Positions 16,842 to 25,728 are shown, counted from the first letter of the stretch. The stretch: DNA of 49,913 nt from Marinactinospora thermotolerans DSM 45154 (GCF_900167435.1 NZ_FUWS01000002.1:1-49913); one strand, 5' to 3'. Notes: generated from the sequence alone by a model not told the origin. A program made the numbers and translations.

Positions 16842-17624
16842 GTGAACGACTATCGTCACCCCATGGGAAACGTTGCCGATGATCCGGCGACTCGTGCAGG
16901 TGTTCCGCCGAGCGACGGTCATGGGCGGGGGACACGCCGTGGCGCGTCGGCGCGTGGCCTGTCCGTCGCCGGGGCGCTCGGCCTGTCGAACCTGTCGGGG
17001 GCGCGGGTCCTCGCCGGGGCGGCCGGGCCGGACCGTGTCATCCAGTTGCTGGACGTCATGGAGGTTCCCGACACCCTGCCGCGGGTCAAGCCGCACGAGC
17101 CCCCGCTCAGCACCGGATACCCGCCGCGCGACCCCCTCCAGGGGATGCCGCGCCTCGTGCGCGACCTGGCCGAACGCGACCTCGCGGCCAGCGCGATCAA
17201 GCCGGGGCGCTACGTGGAGGGGCTTCCGCCCGCGATGCTGCGCGCCGCAGCCGAGCCGCGGCTGCCGGTCCCGCGCCTGGGGGATGACGCGGCCTTCGAC
17301 GACGTGATCGACCAGCTCCTGACCGACATCCTCAACCGTCAGGCCGCCGGCCGGCCCGCTCCGAGGAGGGCCACCGCGTCCCCGTCGGGGTGGCCCCGGC
17401 CGGGGGAGGACCGGTCGCGCCCACCTCGGCCCCCGGCCGGCTCGCCTCCCACAGACGGCGGGGGAGCGGGGCCGTCGGCGGCGCGGCCGTCACCCGCGCG
17501 GCCCCGGACCGGGAGGGGGGAAGGAAGGGGGAGGGGAGGACACCTGACGTCGGCCGCGGTCTCCGGCGCGACCGGAGGCGGCGCCGGCCCCGCGCAACGT
17601 GTCGAGCCGGAAGGACACCCGTGA
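16842..17624 (+). pseudogene. Truncated PucR-type purine catabolism regulator
   Basis: Residues about 39-167 are a clear PucR N-terminal ligand-binding domain: LSVAGALGLSNLSGARVLAG, VIQLLDVMEVPDTL, GYPPRDP and the final helix VIDQLLTDILNRQAA. Intact PucR proteins continue for some 350 further residues to a GGDEF-like part and a C-terminal helix-turn-helix. Here everything after Ala167 is replaced by low-complexity Pro/Arg/Gly sequence, so DNA binding is lost. The frame stays open only because of GC content and overlaps the coxM-like start. It lies directly upstream of a molybdenum hydroxylase operon, the place where PucR regulators of such operons are usually found. Confidence 0.75.
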
Positions 17625-18526
17625 AACCACCACCGTTCCACTACCACGCCCCGACCACGCTGGCCGACGCGCTGACCGTGCTGGGCGAGACCGGACCGCA
17701 CGGCAAGATCCTCGCCGGGGGACAGAGCCTCATCCCTCTGCTCAACATGCGGCTGGCCGCCCCCGCCCACCTCATCGACATCAACCGCCTCGCGGAGCTC
17801 GACCGGGTGGACGTCGACGACGGCGGCGTGCGCGTGGGGGCGCTGGCCCGGCACGCCCGTGTGGAGGCCGACCGCTCCGCCGCGGAGGCGATCCCGCTGC
17901 TGCGTCAGGGACTGCGCCTGGTCGCCCATCCCGTCATCCGCAACCGCGGCACCACCGTCGGCAGTCTCGTCCACGCCGACCCGAGCGCCGAGATGCCGGC
18001 CGTGCTCGCGCTGCTCGGAGGCAGTCTCGACCTCGTCTCGGCGTCGGGCCGGCGCACGGTGGCCGCCGCGGACCTGTACGTCGGCCCCTTGGAGAGCTGC
18101 CTGCGCGCCGACGAGCTGGCCGTCTGCGCGCGTTTCCCCCGGCCCGCCCCTGGCACCGGGACCGCGTTCGTCGAGATCGCCCGCAGACGCGGCGACTACG
18201 CGGTGTGCGGGGTGGCCGCGCTCGTGACACTCGACGACGACCTGCGCGTGGCCGCCGCGCGCGCGGCCTACCTGTCGATGGCGCCGGTCCCCCACGTACT
18301 CGACCTCATCGAGGCCGTGGCCGGACGTCCCCCCGACACCGCCGACTTCGCGGCGGCCGGCCGGCTCGCCCGCGGCCGGCTCGACCCCGAGGACGACATC
18401 CACGCCACCGCCGAGTACCGCGCCCACCTGGCCGAGGTCCTCACCGCCCGCGCGCTGCGCGAGGCGGCGGAGGCGGCGGTCGGGGCGCTGGGCGCCTCCC
18501 GGCCCGACCCGGAGCGCGCGACATGA
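17621..18526 (+). CDS. Molybdenum hydroxylase FAD subunit (CoxM/CutM-like)
   Basis: This 301-residue medium subunit passes electrons from the iron-sulfur subunit to the acceptor through FAD. The FAD-binding motifs are AGGQSLIPLLNMRLA (residues 32-46) and TVGSLVHADPSAEMP. The C-terminal CO-dehydrogenase flavoprotein domain follows from about 170. The start is GTG 17621, five bases after GGAAGGA. Its stop codon overlaps the next start as ATGA, so the operon coxM-coxS-coxL-coxG is translationally coupled. It is intact although its upstream PucR-like regulator is truncated. Confidence 0.92.
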   Translation: MKPPPFHYHAPTTLADALTVLGETGPHGKILAGGQSLIPLLNMRLAAPAHLIDINRLAELDRVDVDDGGVRVGALARHARVEADRSAAEAIPLLRQGLRLVAHPVIRNRGTTVGSLVHADPSAEMPAVLALLGGSLDLVSASGRRTVAAADLYVGPLESCLRADELAVCARFPRPAPGTGTAFVEIARRRGDYAVCGVAALVTLDDDLRVAAARAAYLSMAPVPHVLDLIEAVAGRPPDTADFAAAGRLARGRLDPEDDIHATAEYRAHLAEVLTARALREAAEAAVGALGASRPDPERAT

Positions 18527-19068
18527 ACGAGGAGACCCACGAGATCCGGCTGCGTGTCAACGGCGTGCCCCGCGCGGCCACCGTCCCGGCCCGCCGACTG
18601 CTGTCGGACTGCCTGCGCCACGACCTCGGACTGACCGGCACGCACGTCGGCTGCGAACACGGGGTGTGCGGCGCCTGCACCGTGCTGCTCGACGGGCGGC
18701 CGGTGCGCTCATGCCTGATGTTCGCCGTCGGCGCCGACGGCCACGAGGTCACCACCGTCGAGGGACTGGCCGCCGCCGACGGGACACCGCACCCCGTCCA
18801 GCGGGCCTTCCGCGAGTGCCACGGCCTCCAGTGCGGTTTCTGCACGCCGGGCTTCCTCACCGTCGTGGCGGCGTTCCTGGAGGAGAACCCCGAACCGACC
18901 GAGGAGCAGGCCCGCGAGGCGATCGGGGGCAACCTGTGCCGCTGCACGGGGTACGTCAACATCGTCCGAGCGGTCCTGCGGGCCGCGGAACTGCGCCGCG
19001 CGGCGGGGCGGGACCCGCAGGCGGGAGACCCGGCGCCGCGCGGACCGGTCAGGAGGCAACGCCCATGA
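18523..19068 (+). CDS. Molybdenum hydroxylase 2Fe-2S subunit (CoxS/CutS-like)
   Basis: This 181-residue small subunit carries two [2Fe-2S] clusters. The plant-type ferredoxin ligands are C44, C49, C52 and C64. The C-terminal helical-bundle cluster ligands are C104, C107, C139 and C141 (CGFCTPG and CRCTGY). The last 25 residues are a Pro/Arg/Gly tail past the usual family end. The start ATG overlaps the coxM-like stop, and the stop overlaps the coxL-like start. No Tat signal is present, so the complex is cytoplasmic. Confidence 0.94.
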   Translation: MNEETHEIRLRVNGVPRAATVPARRLLSDCLRHDLGLTGTHVGCEHGVCGACTVLLDGRPVRSCLMFAVGADGHEVTTVEGLAAADGTPHPVQRAFRECHGLQCGFCTPGFLTVVAAFLEENPEPTEEQAREAIGGNLCRCTGYVNIVRAVLRAAELRRAAGRDPQAGDPAPRGPVRRQRP

Positions 19069-21515
19069 GCGCGAGGATGTTCGGCGCGCCCGTCCAGCGC
19101 ACCGAGGACGAACGGCTCCTCACCGGGCGCGGAGCCTACCTCGACGACCTGGGCGCCGACGCCTACGCCGCGGTGTTCGTGCGCAGCCCGCATGCCCACG
19201 CGCGCGTCCGCGACGTCGACGTCACCGACGCGCTCGACGTCGACGGGCTCATCGCGGTCTACACCCACGAGGACCTGACCGGCCCCATGGCCGAACCGCT
19301 GCCGCTGCTCCTGCCCCACCCCTGCATCGTCGACGGCCGCACCCCCCACGCCCTGGCCGCCGGGTATGTCCACCACGTCGGCGCGCCCGTGGCGATGGTC
19401 GTGGCCCGCGACCGCTACCTGGCCGAGGACGCGGCCGAGCGCATCGCCGTCGACTACGAGGTCCTCGCCCCGGTCGTCGGCATCGAGGCGGCCGTCGCCG
19501 CCGAACACGTGGTGCACGCCGGCATGTCCGACAACGTGGCCGCCCACCTGGTGCAGGAGGTCGGTGACGCGCGGGCGGCGATCGCCGCGGCCCCCCACCG
19601 CCTGGAGCTGGACCTCGACATCGAGCGATCGGCGTGCACCCCGATGGAGGGGCGCGGCGTCTACGCGCGTTGGGACGAGGCCGGCGGTTCGCTGCGCCTG
19701 TACAGCTCGACCCAGACCGCCTCGGGGGTGCGCGCCGCCGTCGCCGCCAAGCTCGGCCTCGACGTGGGCCGGGTCGAGGTCGTGGTGCCCGACGTGGGCG
19801 GCGGTTTCGGCGTCAAGATCATGCACCCCTGGCCCGAGGAGGTGATGGTGCCGTGGGCCGCCCGCCGGCTGGGCCACGGTGTGAAGTGGACCGAGGACCG
19901 CCGCGAGCACTTCATCGCAGCGGCCCACGAGCGCGGACAGCGGCACACGGTGCGCGCCGGCTTCGACGACGAGGGGCGCCTGCTCGGCCTGGACGTGGAG
20001 ATCCTGCACGACAACGGCGCCTACCTGCCCTACGGCGTCATCGTCCCCATCGTGACGTCCACCCAGCTGCTCGGCCCCTACAAGCCCGGCGCCTACCGGG
20101 TGGAGTTTCGCAGCCTCTACACCACCACCGTCATCGTCACCCCCTACCGGGGCGCCGGCCGGCCCCAGGGCGTCTTCGCGATGGAGCGCACGATGGACGC
20201 CATCGCCGACCGGCTGGGCAGGGACCGGGCCGAGGTGCGCGAGGTCAACCTCATCCGGCCCGACGAGATGCCCTATGACCAGGGCCTGCTGTTCCAGGAC
20301 GGCCGCCCCCTGGTCTACGACTCCGGTGACTATCCGCGGACCCTGCGCATGGTCAAGGAGCTGATCGGCTGGGAGGGGTTCGCCGCCGAACGGGAGCGGG
20401 CGCGTGCCGAGGGGCGGCGGATCGGCATCGGCCTGGCCTGCTACGTCGAGGGCACCGGCCCCGGCCCCTATGAGGGCGGGCACGTCCAGGTCGGGACCGA
20501 CGGCAGGGTGCGCGTCGCGACCGGGCTGACCAGCCAGGGGCAGGGCCACCACACGATCCTGGCCCAGATCGTCGCCGACGAGCTGGGGGTTGCGATGTCC
20601 GACGTCGAGGTGACGACCGGCGACACCCGGCGTATGCCCTACTCGGTGGGGACCTTCGCCTCGCGCGGGGCGGTCATGAGCGGCAGCGCCGTGGCCCTGG
20701 CCGCCCGGAAGGTCCGGGAGAAGGCGCTGCGCGTGGCCGCCGACGCGCTGGAGGCCGACCCCGGCGACCTGGAGATCGCCGGGGGACGGGTCCACGTGCG
20801 CGGCGTCCCCGGGGCGGGCATGGACCTGGGGACGGTGGCGGTGCTGTCCAACCCGCTGCGCTACGCCTTCGACGAGGCGTCCCGGGCGGCGACCCAGTTC
20901 GCCCGGCCGGCCGACCACGCGGCCCCGCCGGTGCCCGAGGGGGACGCGCCCGGGCTGGAGGGCACCGACTTCCATTCGCCGTTGCGCTCCACCTTCGCCA
21001 ACGGCGCGCACGCGGTGGTCGTGGAGACCGACCCCGAGACCGCCGAGATCACGATCCTGCGCTACTGCGTGGTCCACGACTGCGGCCGGCTCGTCAACCC
21101 GCTCATCGTCGAGGGGCAGATCCACGGCGGGGTGGCCCAGGGCGTGGCCGGGGCCCTGTACGAGCGCATGGCCTACGACGCCGACGGGCAGCTCCTCAAC
21201 GCCTCGTTCATGGACTTCCTCGTCCCCTACGCCAGTGAGATCCCGCCGATCCGGATCGCCCACCTGGAGACCCCCAGCCCGCTCAACCCGCTCGGGGTCA
21301 AGGGGGCGGGAGAGGCGGGGGTGATCCCCGGGGCGGCGGTCATCGCCTCGGCGATCGAGGACGCCGAGGGGTTCCCCGTCCGCTCGATGCCGATCTCGCC
21401 GTCGGACCTGTTTGGGCTGCGCCGGCGGTTCGCGGCCGGCGAGATCCCGCCGCTGCGCCGCGCCGAGCGCGCCCGAGGACGGCGCGCCAACGAGACAGGA
21501 GAACCGGACGTATGA
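19065..21515 (+). CDS. Molybdenum hydroxylase large (Mo-cofactor) subunit, form-II CoxL-like
   Basis: This 816-residue catalytic subunit has the aldehyde oxidase/xanthine dehydrogenase a/b hammerhead domain at the N-terminus and the molybdopterin-binding domain from about 150 on. Landmarks are VVVPDVGGGFGVK, PYRGAGRPQ and, at the C-terminus, VKGAGEAGVIPG with the catalytic-type Glu. The active-site loop reads YRGAGR rather than the YRCSFR of true (form I) CO dehydrogenase. It is therefore a form II or other aromatic/purine hydroxylase; CO oxidation should not be assumed. The start at ATG 19065 has a perfect AGGAGG upstream. Confidence 0.93.
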   Translation: MSARMFGAPVQRTEDERLLTGRGAYLDDLGADAYAAVFVRSPHAHARVRDVDVTDALDVDGLIAVYTHEDLTGPMAEPLPLLLPHPCIVDGRTPHALAAGYVHHVGAPVAMVVARDRYLAEDAAERIAVDYEVLAPVVGIEAAVAAEHVVHAGMSDNVAAHLVQEVGDARAAIAAAPHRLELDLDIERSACTPMEGRGVYARWDEAGGSLRLYSSTQTASGVRAAVAAKLGLDVGRVEVVVPDVGGGFGVKIMHPWPEEVMVPWAARRLGHGVKWTEDRREHFIAAAHERGQRHTVRAGFDDEGRLLGLDVEILHDNGAYLPYGVIVPIVTSTQLLGPYKPGAYRVEFRSLYTTTVIVTPYRGAGRPQGVFAMERTMDAIADRLGRDRAEVREVNLIRPDEMPYDQGLLFQDGRPLVYDSGDYPRTLRMVKELIGWEGFAAERERARAEGRRIGIGLACYVEGTGPGPYEGGHVQVGTDGRVRVATGLTSQGQGHHTILAQIVADELGVAMSDVEVTTGDTRRMPYSVGTFASRGAVMSGSAVALAARKVREKALRVAADALEADPGDLEIAGGRVHVRGVPGAGMDLGTVAVLSNPLRYAFDEASRAATQFARPADHAAPPVPEGDAPGLEGTDFHSPLRSTFANGAHAVVVETDPETAEITILRYCVVHDCGRLVNPLIVEGQIHGGVAQGVAGALYERMAYDADGQLLNASFMDFLVPYASEIPPIRIAHLETPSPLNPLGVKGAGEAGVIPGAAVIASAIEDAEGFPVRSMPISPSDLFGLRRRFAAGEIPPLRRAERARGRRANETGEPDV

Positions 21516-22174
21516 AGGTCACCGGCAACGCCACGCTGAACGCGCCCGTCGAGGAGGTGTGGGACACCCTGCTGGACCCGCGGGTGCTGGCCCGCGCCAT
21601 CCCCGGCTGCGAGCAATTGGAGGCCACCGGTCCCGATCGCTACCGCGGCACGATCACCGCGGGGGTCGCCTCGATCCGGGGGACCTTCCAGGGGGAGGTG
21701 GAGCTGGCCGACCTGCGGCGGCCGGCCGCGCTGACGCTGCGGGCCGCCGGCGCGGGCGGACCCGGGACGGTCCGGGCCGAGGTCGCGGTGCGCCTGGCCG
21801 ACCTGGGGGACGGCCGGACCGAGGTCGCCTACGACGCCGACGCGGTGGTCGGCGGCATGGTCGGCGGGGTCGGCCAGCGCGTCCTGGCCGGTGTCGCCAA
21901 GAGGATGGCCGGGGAGTTCTTCGCCGCGATCGACGGCGAGCTCGCCGGCCGCACCGCGCCGGAGGGCGCACCCGTGCCGGCGGCGGGCCCCGATGATGTG
22001 GCGCACACCGCATCGGCTCCCGCCGGGCCGCGGGTGCCCTCAGGCGCGGGCGGGGCGCCCGTGCCGGCCGGGGGAGCGGGGTTCGTCGAAGGCGCCCTGG
22101 TCGGCGCGGTGATCGCGCTGGTCGGGGTCGTGGTGGGCGCCGTCGTGGCCCGGCGCGCGGGAGGAGAAGGGTGA
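21512..22174 (+). CDS. CoxG-like SRPBCC protein with C-terminal membrane anchor
   Basis: This is a 220-residue protein. Residues 1-145 match the CoxG/SRPBCC family (VTGNATLNAPVEEVWDTLLD, RAIPGCEQLE, YRGTITAGVASIRGTF). A Pro/Ala linker leads to a C-terminal transmembrane helix (ALVGAVIALVGVVVGAVVARR). CoxG is thought to recruit or anchor molybdenum hydroxylases to the membrane, which fits its place as the last gene of the operon. Its start overlaps the coxL-like stop as ATGA. No further mo-cofactor maturation genes (coxD, coxE, coxF) follow. Confidence 0.88.
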   Translation: MKVTGNATLNAPVEEVWDTLLDPRVLARAIPGCEQLEATGPDRYRGTITAGVASIRGTFQGEVELADLRRPAALTLRAAGAGGPGTVRAEVAVRLADLGDGRTEVAYDADAVVGGMVGGVGQRVLAGVAKRMAGEFFAAIDGELAGRTAPEGAPVPAAGPDDVAHTASAPAGPRVPSGAGGAPVPAGGAGFVEGALVGAVIALVGVVVGAVVARRAGGEG

Positions 22175-22447
22175 GGAAACGGTGAGAACAGCGGTGTTCG
22201 CCGCCAACCGGGACGCCACTTTCACCGGAGCCGCTCCGCCTTCTCCGCGCCGGGAAGGGGCCTCGACGCCGCAGGTCAGGGCGCGGAGGCGGGCGGCGAA
22301 CGGGAAGGAGCGGGGAGGGGCGGGGTGAGGGCGCTGCGTATGGGGTCGACCACGCCACGTCCAACGGAATGCTAGGTTCACTGGAAGGTGGGCGAAGTTG
22401 ATCTTCATCGCCAGACCCTTGAGCCCGCGTCGCGAGGACACAGACCA

Positions 22448-23035
22448 GTGAACGACTCCCCGAAGCTCTCCACCAAGATCATCGTTGCCGGCGGTTTCGG
22501 CGTCGGCAAGACGACGTTCGTGGGCACGGTCTCGGAGATTCCGCCGGTGCGCACGGAGGCCGCGGTCACGGCAGCGAGCGCCGGCATCGACGACCTGTCC
22601 AAGACGCCGGACAAGACGAGCACGACCGTCGCCATGGACTTCGGCCGCATCTCGCTCGACACCGACCTGACGCTCTACCTCTTCGGCACCCCCGGCCAGC
22701 AGCGTTTCTGGTTCATGTGGGACGACATGGTGAAGGGCTCCCTCGGAGCGGTCATCCTCGTCGACACCCGCCGCCTGGAGGAGTCCTTCCAGGCCATCGA
22801 CTACTTCGAGAAGCAGTACCGGCTGCCCTTCCTCATCGCGGTCAACGCCTTCGCCGAGGAGCACGTCTACACCGCCGACGAACTGCGCGACGCGCTCGCC
22901 CTGGGACCCGACGTGCCGGTCGTGTGGTGCGACGCCCGCGAGCGCGACTCGGTGCTCAGCGTACTGATCAAGCTGGTCAAGCACGCCATGGCGATGGAGG
23001 CCCGCCAGCGCGGCCAGCTCGTGCACCAGGGCTAG
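22448..23035 (+). CDS. Conservon-type small GTPase (CvnD-like)
   Basis: This 195-residue MglA/CvnD-class P-loop GTPase has Walker A GGFGVGKTT (15-23), switch II FGTPGQQRFWF and a base-recognition region near FLIAVNAFAEE. In actinomycete conservons this protein follows a sensor kinase (CvnA), a roadblock protein (CvnB) and a DUF742 protein (CvnC). None of these is encoded here, so it is an orphan. The start at GTG 22448 follows GAGGA. The next gene begins 10 bases later, suggesting co-transcription with the StyA-like monooxygenase. Confidence 0.9.
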   Translation: MNDSPKLSTKIIVAGGFGVGKTTFVGTVSEIPPVRTEAAVTAASAGIDDLSKTPDKTSTTVAMDFGRISLDTDLTLYLFGTPGQQRFWFMWDDMVKGSLGAVILVDTRRLEESFQAIDYFEKQYRLPFLIAVNAFAEEHVYTADELRDALALGPDVPVVWCDARERDSVLSVLIKLVKHAMAMEARQRGQLVHQG

Positions 23036-23044
23036 ACCGGCCCC

Positions 23045-24280
23045 ATGCGAAGGATCCTGATCGTCGGCAGCGGCCAGTCCGGCCTGTACCTGGCCATGGG
23101 ACTGCTCTCCGACGGCTACGACGTCACCTTGATGTCGATGCGCACGCCCGAGGAGATCCGGGCCGGCCGGGTCACCTCCACCCAGGTGCTCTTCTCCTCG
23201 GCGCTGGAACGGGAACGCCGCCAGGGCCTGGACCTGTGGGCGGAGCAGACGCCGCCGATCGAGCGTGTCGGTGTGACCCTGGCCGGCGAGGACGGCGAGG
23301 TCGAGGCCGACTGGAGCGGACGGCTGCGCGGGCCCGCCGGATCGGTGGACCAGCGGCTGAAGATGGCGGGCTGGCTGGAGGAGTTCGAGGAGCGGGGCGG
23401 TCGCGTGGTCATCCACGGGGCGACGGTCTCGGACCTGGAGTGGTTCGCCGGCATGTACGACCTCGTCGTCATCGCCGCGGGCAAGGGCGAACTCGTCGAC
23501 CTGTTCGACCGCGACGCGGAGCGCTCGCCGGGAAGGGAGCGGTGGCGCAGGGTCGCCGTCGCCTATGTGCACGGCGTGCGGCCCCGCGACGACGAGGACG
23601 CCGGTGTGGTGCGCCGGAACATGCTGGCGGGAGCGGGCGAGCTGGTCGTCGCACCGTCGCTGTCGCTCGACGGCCCGTGCACGACCCTGTTCGCGGACAT
23701 CCCGCCCGGTGGACCGATGGACCTGTTCCAGGATGCGGGGCGCGGCCCCCGCGGGGTGCTGGCGGCCTTTCTCGAACTGATCCGGCGCCACGCCCCCTGG
23801 GAGTACGAGCGGTGCCGCGACGCCGAGCCCGTCGACGCGGGGGCGGCCCTGGCCGGAACCTACCTGCCGGTCGTGCGGCACCCGGTGGGCATGCTGCCCT
23901 CGGGGGGTGTGGTGCTCGGCATGGCCGACGTCGTCGTCGCCACCGATCCGATCACCTCCCAGGGGGCCAACTCGGCGGTCAAGTGCGCCGAGATTTACCG
24001 GCGGGCGATCGTCGCGCACGGCGACCGCCCTTTCGACGAGGCGTTCATGCGCGCGGCGTTCAACGGGTACTGGACCTACGCCCGCCACGTCATCGCCTGG
24101 ACCAACGCGATGCTGGACCGTCCCCAGCACGTGCTGGAGCTGTTGCGGGCGGGGGAGCACAGTCCCGAGCTCGCCGAGCGTTTCGCCAACGGCTTCGACG
24201 ATCCCACCGACTTCCTCGGGTGGTTTCTGCACCCCGAACGCGCGGTGCGCTATTTGCGGGAGCTGCACACCGGGGTGTGA
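23045..24280 (+). CDS. StyA-like FAD-dependent monooxygenase, copy 1
   Basis: This 411-residue single-component-type flavoprotein belongs to the styrene/indole monooxygenase (StyA) family. The dinucleotide motif is GSGQSG (8-13). Family strings are RAGRVTSTQVLFSSALERER, SVDQRLKMAGWLEEFEERGG, VVIAAGKG and, near the C-terminus, MADVVVATDPITSQGANSA. StyA enzymes epoxidise styrene or indole with FADH2 supplied by a reductase (StyB). No StyB is nearby, so the reductase must come from elsewhere. The gene lies 10 bp after the CvnD-like GTPase. It is a close paralogue of the gene at 24391 with long identical stretches. Confidence 0.88.
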   Translation: MRRILIVGSGQSGLYLAMGLLSDGYDVTLMSMRTPEEIRAGRVTSTQVLFSSALERERRQGLDLWAEQTPPIERVGVTLAGEDGEVEADWSGRLRGPAGSVDQRLKMAGWLEEFEERGGRVVIHGATVSDLEWFAGMYDLVVIAAGKGELVDLFDRDAERSPGRERWRRVAVAYVHGVRPRDDEDAGVVRRNMLAGAGELVVAPSLSLDGPCTTLFADIPPGGPMDLFQDAGRGPRGVLAAFLELIRRHAPWEYERCRDAEPVDAGAALAGTYLPVVRHPVGMLPSGGVVLGMADVVVATDPITSQGANSAVKCAEIYRRAIVAHGDRPFDEAFMRAAFNGYWTYARHVIAWTNAMLDRPQHVLELLRAGEHSPELAERFANGFDDPTDFLGWFLHPERAVRYLRELHTGV

Positions 24281-24390
24281 GCCGGATGTGAACGGGGGTG
24301 AAACAGACCCCGCCCGCGCCTGTCTTTTTTGTGGCCATATGGTGCATTTCGCTGGTTTCATTTTTTGAAATGTGAAAGACGGGCGTCCCC
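24281..24390. promoter_or_regulatory. AT-rich promoter region between the two StyA-like genes
   Basis: Within this 110-bp spacer, 24320-24380 is strongly AT-rich for this genome. It holds a run of six T at 24325-24330 and TTTCA-TTTTT-TGAAA at 24356-24370, a perfect 5-bp inverted repeat. This suggests that the second copy has its own promoter and control. Confidence 0.45.
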
Positions 24391-25620
24391 ATGCGAAGGA
24401 TCTTGATCGTCGGTGCCGGCCAGTCGGGGTTGCAGCTCGCCCTGGGCCTGCTTGAGGACGGCTACGACGTCACCGTCGTTTCCGCGCGTACCTCCGAGGA
24501 GATCCGGGCCGGCCGGGTCACCTCCACCCAGTGCCTGTTCGCCACGGCGCTCGGCCTTGAGCGCGCCCTCGGCCTGGACCTGTGGGCCGACGAGGCGCCC
24601 CGCATCGAAGGGGTCGGCGTCTCCCTCACCGGAGCCGGCGGGGAGCGGACCGCCGACTGGCTCGGCCGGCTCCACGGCGACGCCCAATCGGTGGACCAGC
24701 GCGTGAAGATGGCCGAGTGGCTGGAGGAGTTCGAGGAGCGCGGCGGTCGCGTCGTCATCCACGGCGTGACGGTCTCGGACCTGGAGGGCTTCGCCCGCAT
24801 GTACGACCTCGTCGTGGTCGCCGCGGGACGCGGGGAGATCGCCCAGGTGTTCGATCCCGACCCCGCCCGTGTCGCGCACCCCGGTCCCAGCCGCTCCCTC
24901 GCCCTCGCCTACGTGCACGGTGCGGGGCCGCGCCCCGGGCGGCCGGAGACCACCGCGCTGCACTGCGCCATCGCCCCGGGGGTCGGCGAGTTCTTCGTCG
25001 TTCCCTCCTACACGCTCAGCGGCCCCTGCGACATCCTGTTCCTCGCCGGCGTGCCGGGAGGCCCGCTGGACGTGTTCGAAGGGGTCGGCGACCCCGACGA
25101 GCACCTGGAACACACCCGGGAGCTCATCGAGCGCTTCTTCCCCTGGGAGGGCGAGCGCTTCCAAGACGCCGAACCCACCGATGCGCGGGGGGTCCTCTCG
25201 GGCGCCCACACCCCGATCGCGCGCCGGCCGGTCGGCCGCATCGGCGGCACCCTCGTGTTCGGCATGGCCGACGTCGTCGTCGCCAACGCCCCGATCACCT
25301 CCCAGGGGGCCAACTCCGCGGCCCGCTGCGCCGAGATCTACCGGCGGGCGATCGTCGCGCACGGCGACCGCCCCTTCGACGAGGCGTTCATGAACGCGAC
25401 GTTCGCCGAATACCGGGCCCACGTCCGTCACGTCACGGCCTGGACCGAGGCGATGCTGCGCCCCACACCCCGCATCCTGGGGCTGTTGCAGGCCGCCGGA
25501 ACCCGTCAGGACATCGCCGACCGCTACGCCAACGCCTTCGACGACCCCGCCGACCTGGAGACGTGGTTCCTCGACTCCGCCGCCGCGCCGGCCGCCCTGG
25601 CGGGGGCCGTCGCCGGCTGA
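24391..25620 (+). CDS. StyA-like FAD-dependent monooxygenase, copy 2
   Basis: This 409-residue paralogue of the preceding gene keeps GAGQSG (8-13), EEIRAGRVTSTQ, SVDQRVKMAEWLEEFEERGG and DVVVANAPITSQGANSA. The copies differ most in the middle (about 155-260), which lines the substrate pocket in StyA, so substrates may differ. The start is ATG 24391, shared in form (MRRILIVG) with copy 1. No flavin reductase is linked. A terminator hairpin follows at 25626. Confidence 0.88.
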   Translation: MRRILIVGAGQSGLQLALGLLEDGYDVTVVSARTSEEIRAGRVTSTQCLFATALGLERALGLDLWADEAPRIEGVGVSLTGAGGERTADWLGRLHGDAQSVDQRVKMAEWLEEFEERGGRVVIHGVTVSDLEGFARMYDLVVVAAGRGEIAQVFDPDPARVAHPGPSRSLALAYVHGAGPRPGRPETTALHCAIAPGVGEFFVVPSYTLSGPCDILFLAGVPGGPLDVFEGVGDPDEHLEHTRELIERFFPWEGERFQDAEPTDARGVLSGAHTPIARRPVGRIGGTLVFGMADVVVANAPITSQGANSAARCAEIYRRAIVAHGDRPFDEAFMNATFAEYRAHVRHVTAWTEAMLRPTPRILGLLQAAGTRQDIADRYANAFDDPADLETWFLDSAAAPAALAGAVAG

Positions 25621-25625
25621 ACCCC

Positions 25626-25655
25626 GGCCCGCCGCACCCATGGACGCGGCGGGCC
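25626..25655 (+). terminator. Terminator after the second StyA-like gene
   Basis: GGCCCGCCGC and GCGGCGGGCC form a perfect 10-bp stem with a 10-nt loop, starting 6 bases after the stop. Confidence 0.7.
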
Positions 25656-25715
25656 CGTGTGGCGTCCGCCACTTCAAGCGGCGGGTGCGGGGAACCACGC
25701 GCCCCGCCGTCGCGT

Positions 25716-25728
25716 TACCCTGCTGTGG
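25716..25728 (+). promoter_or_regulatory. Promoter -10 box for a leaderless secA2 transcript
   Basis: TACCCT at 25716-25721 fits the actinobacterial TAnnnT -10 element and ends six bases before GTG 25728. No ribosome-binding site is present. This spacing is typical of leaderless mRNAs. Confidence 0.5.

Noticed and set aside
19065-21515. Annotation as true carbon-monoxide dehydrogenase (coxL form I)
   Set aside because: The active-site loop is YRGAGR, without the Cys-Ser-Phe-Arg signature of form I.
24582-25727. N-terminal extension of SecA2 through the second StyA-like gene
   Set aside because: The extension is out of frame with the StyA-like gene, Arg-rich and unlike any SecA. The leaderless promoter at 25716 supports the short form.
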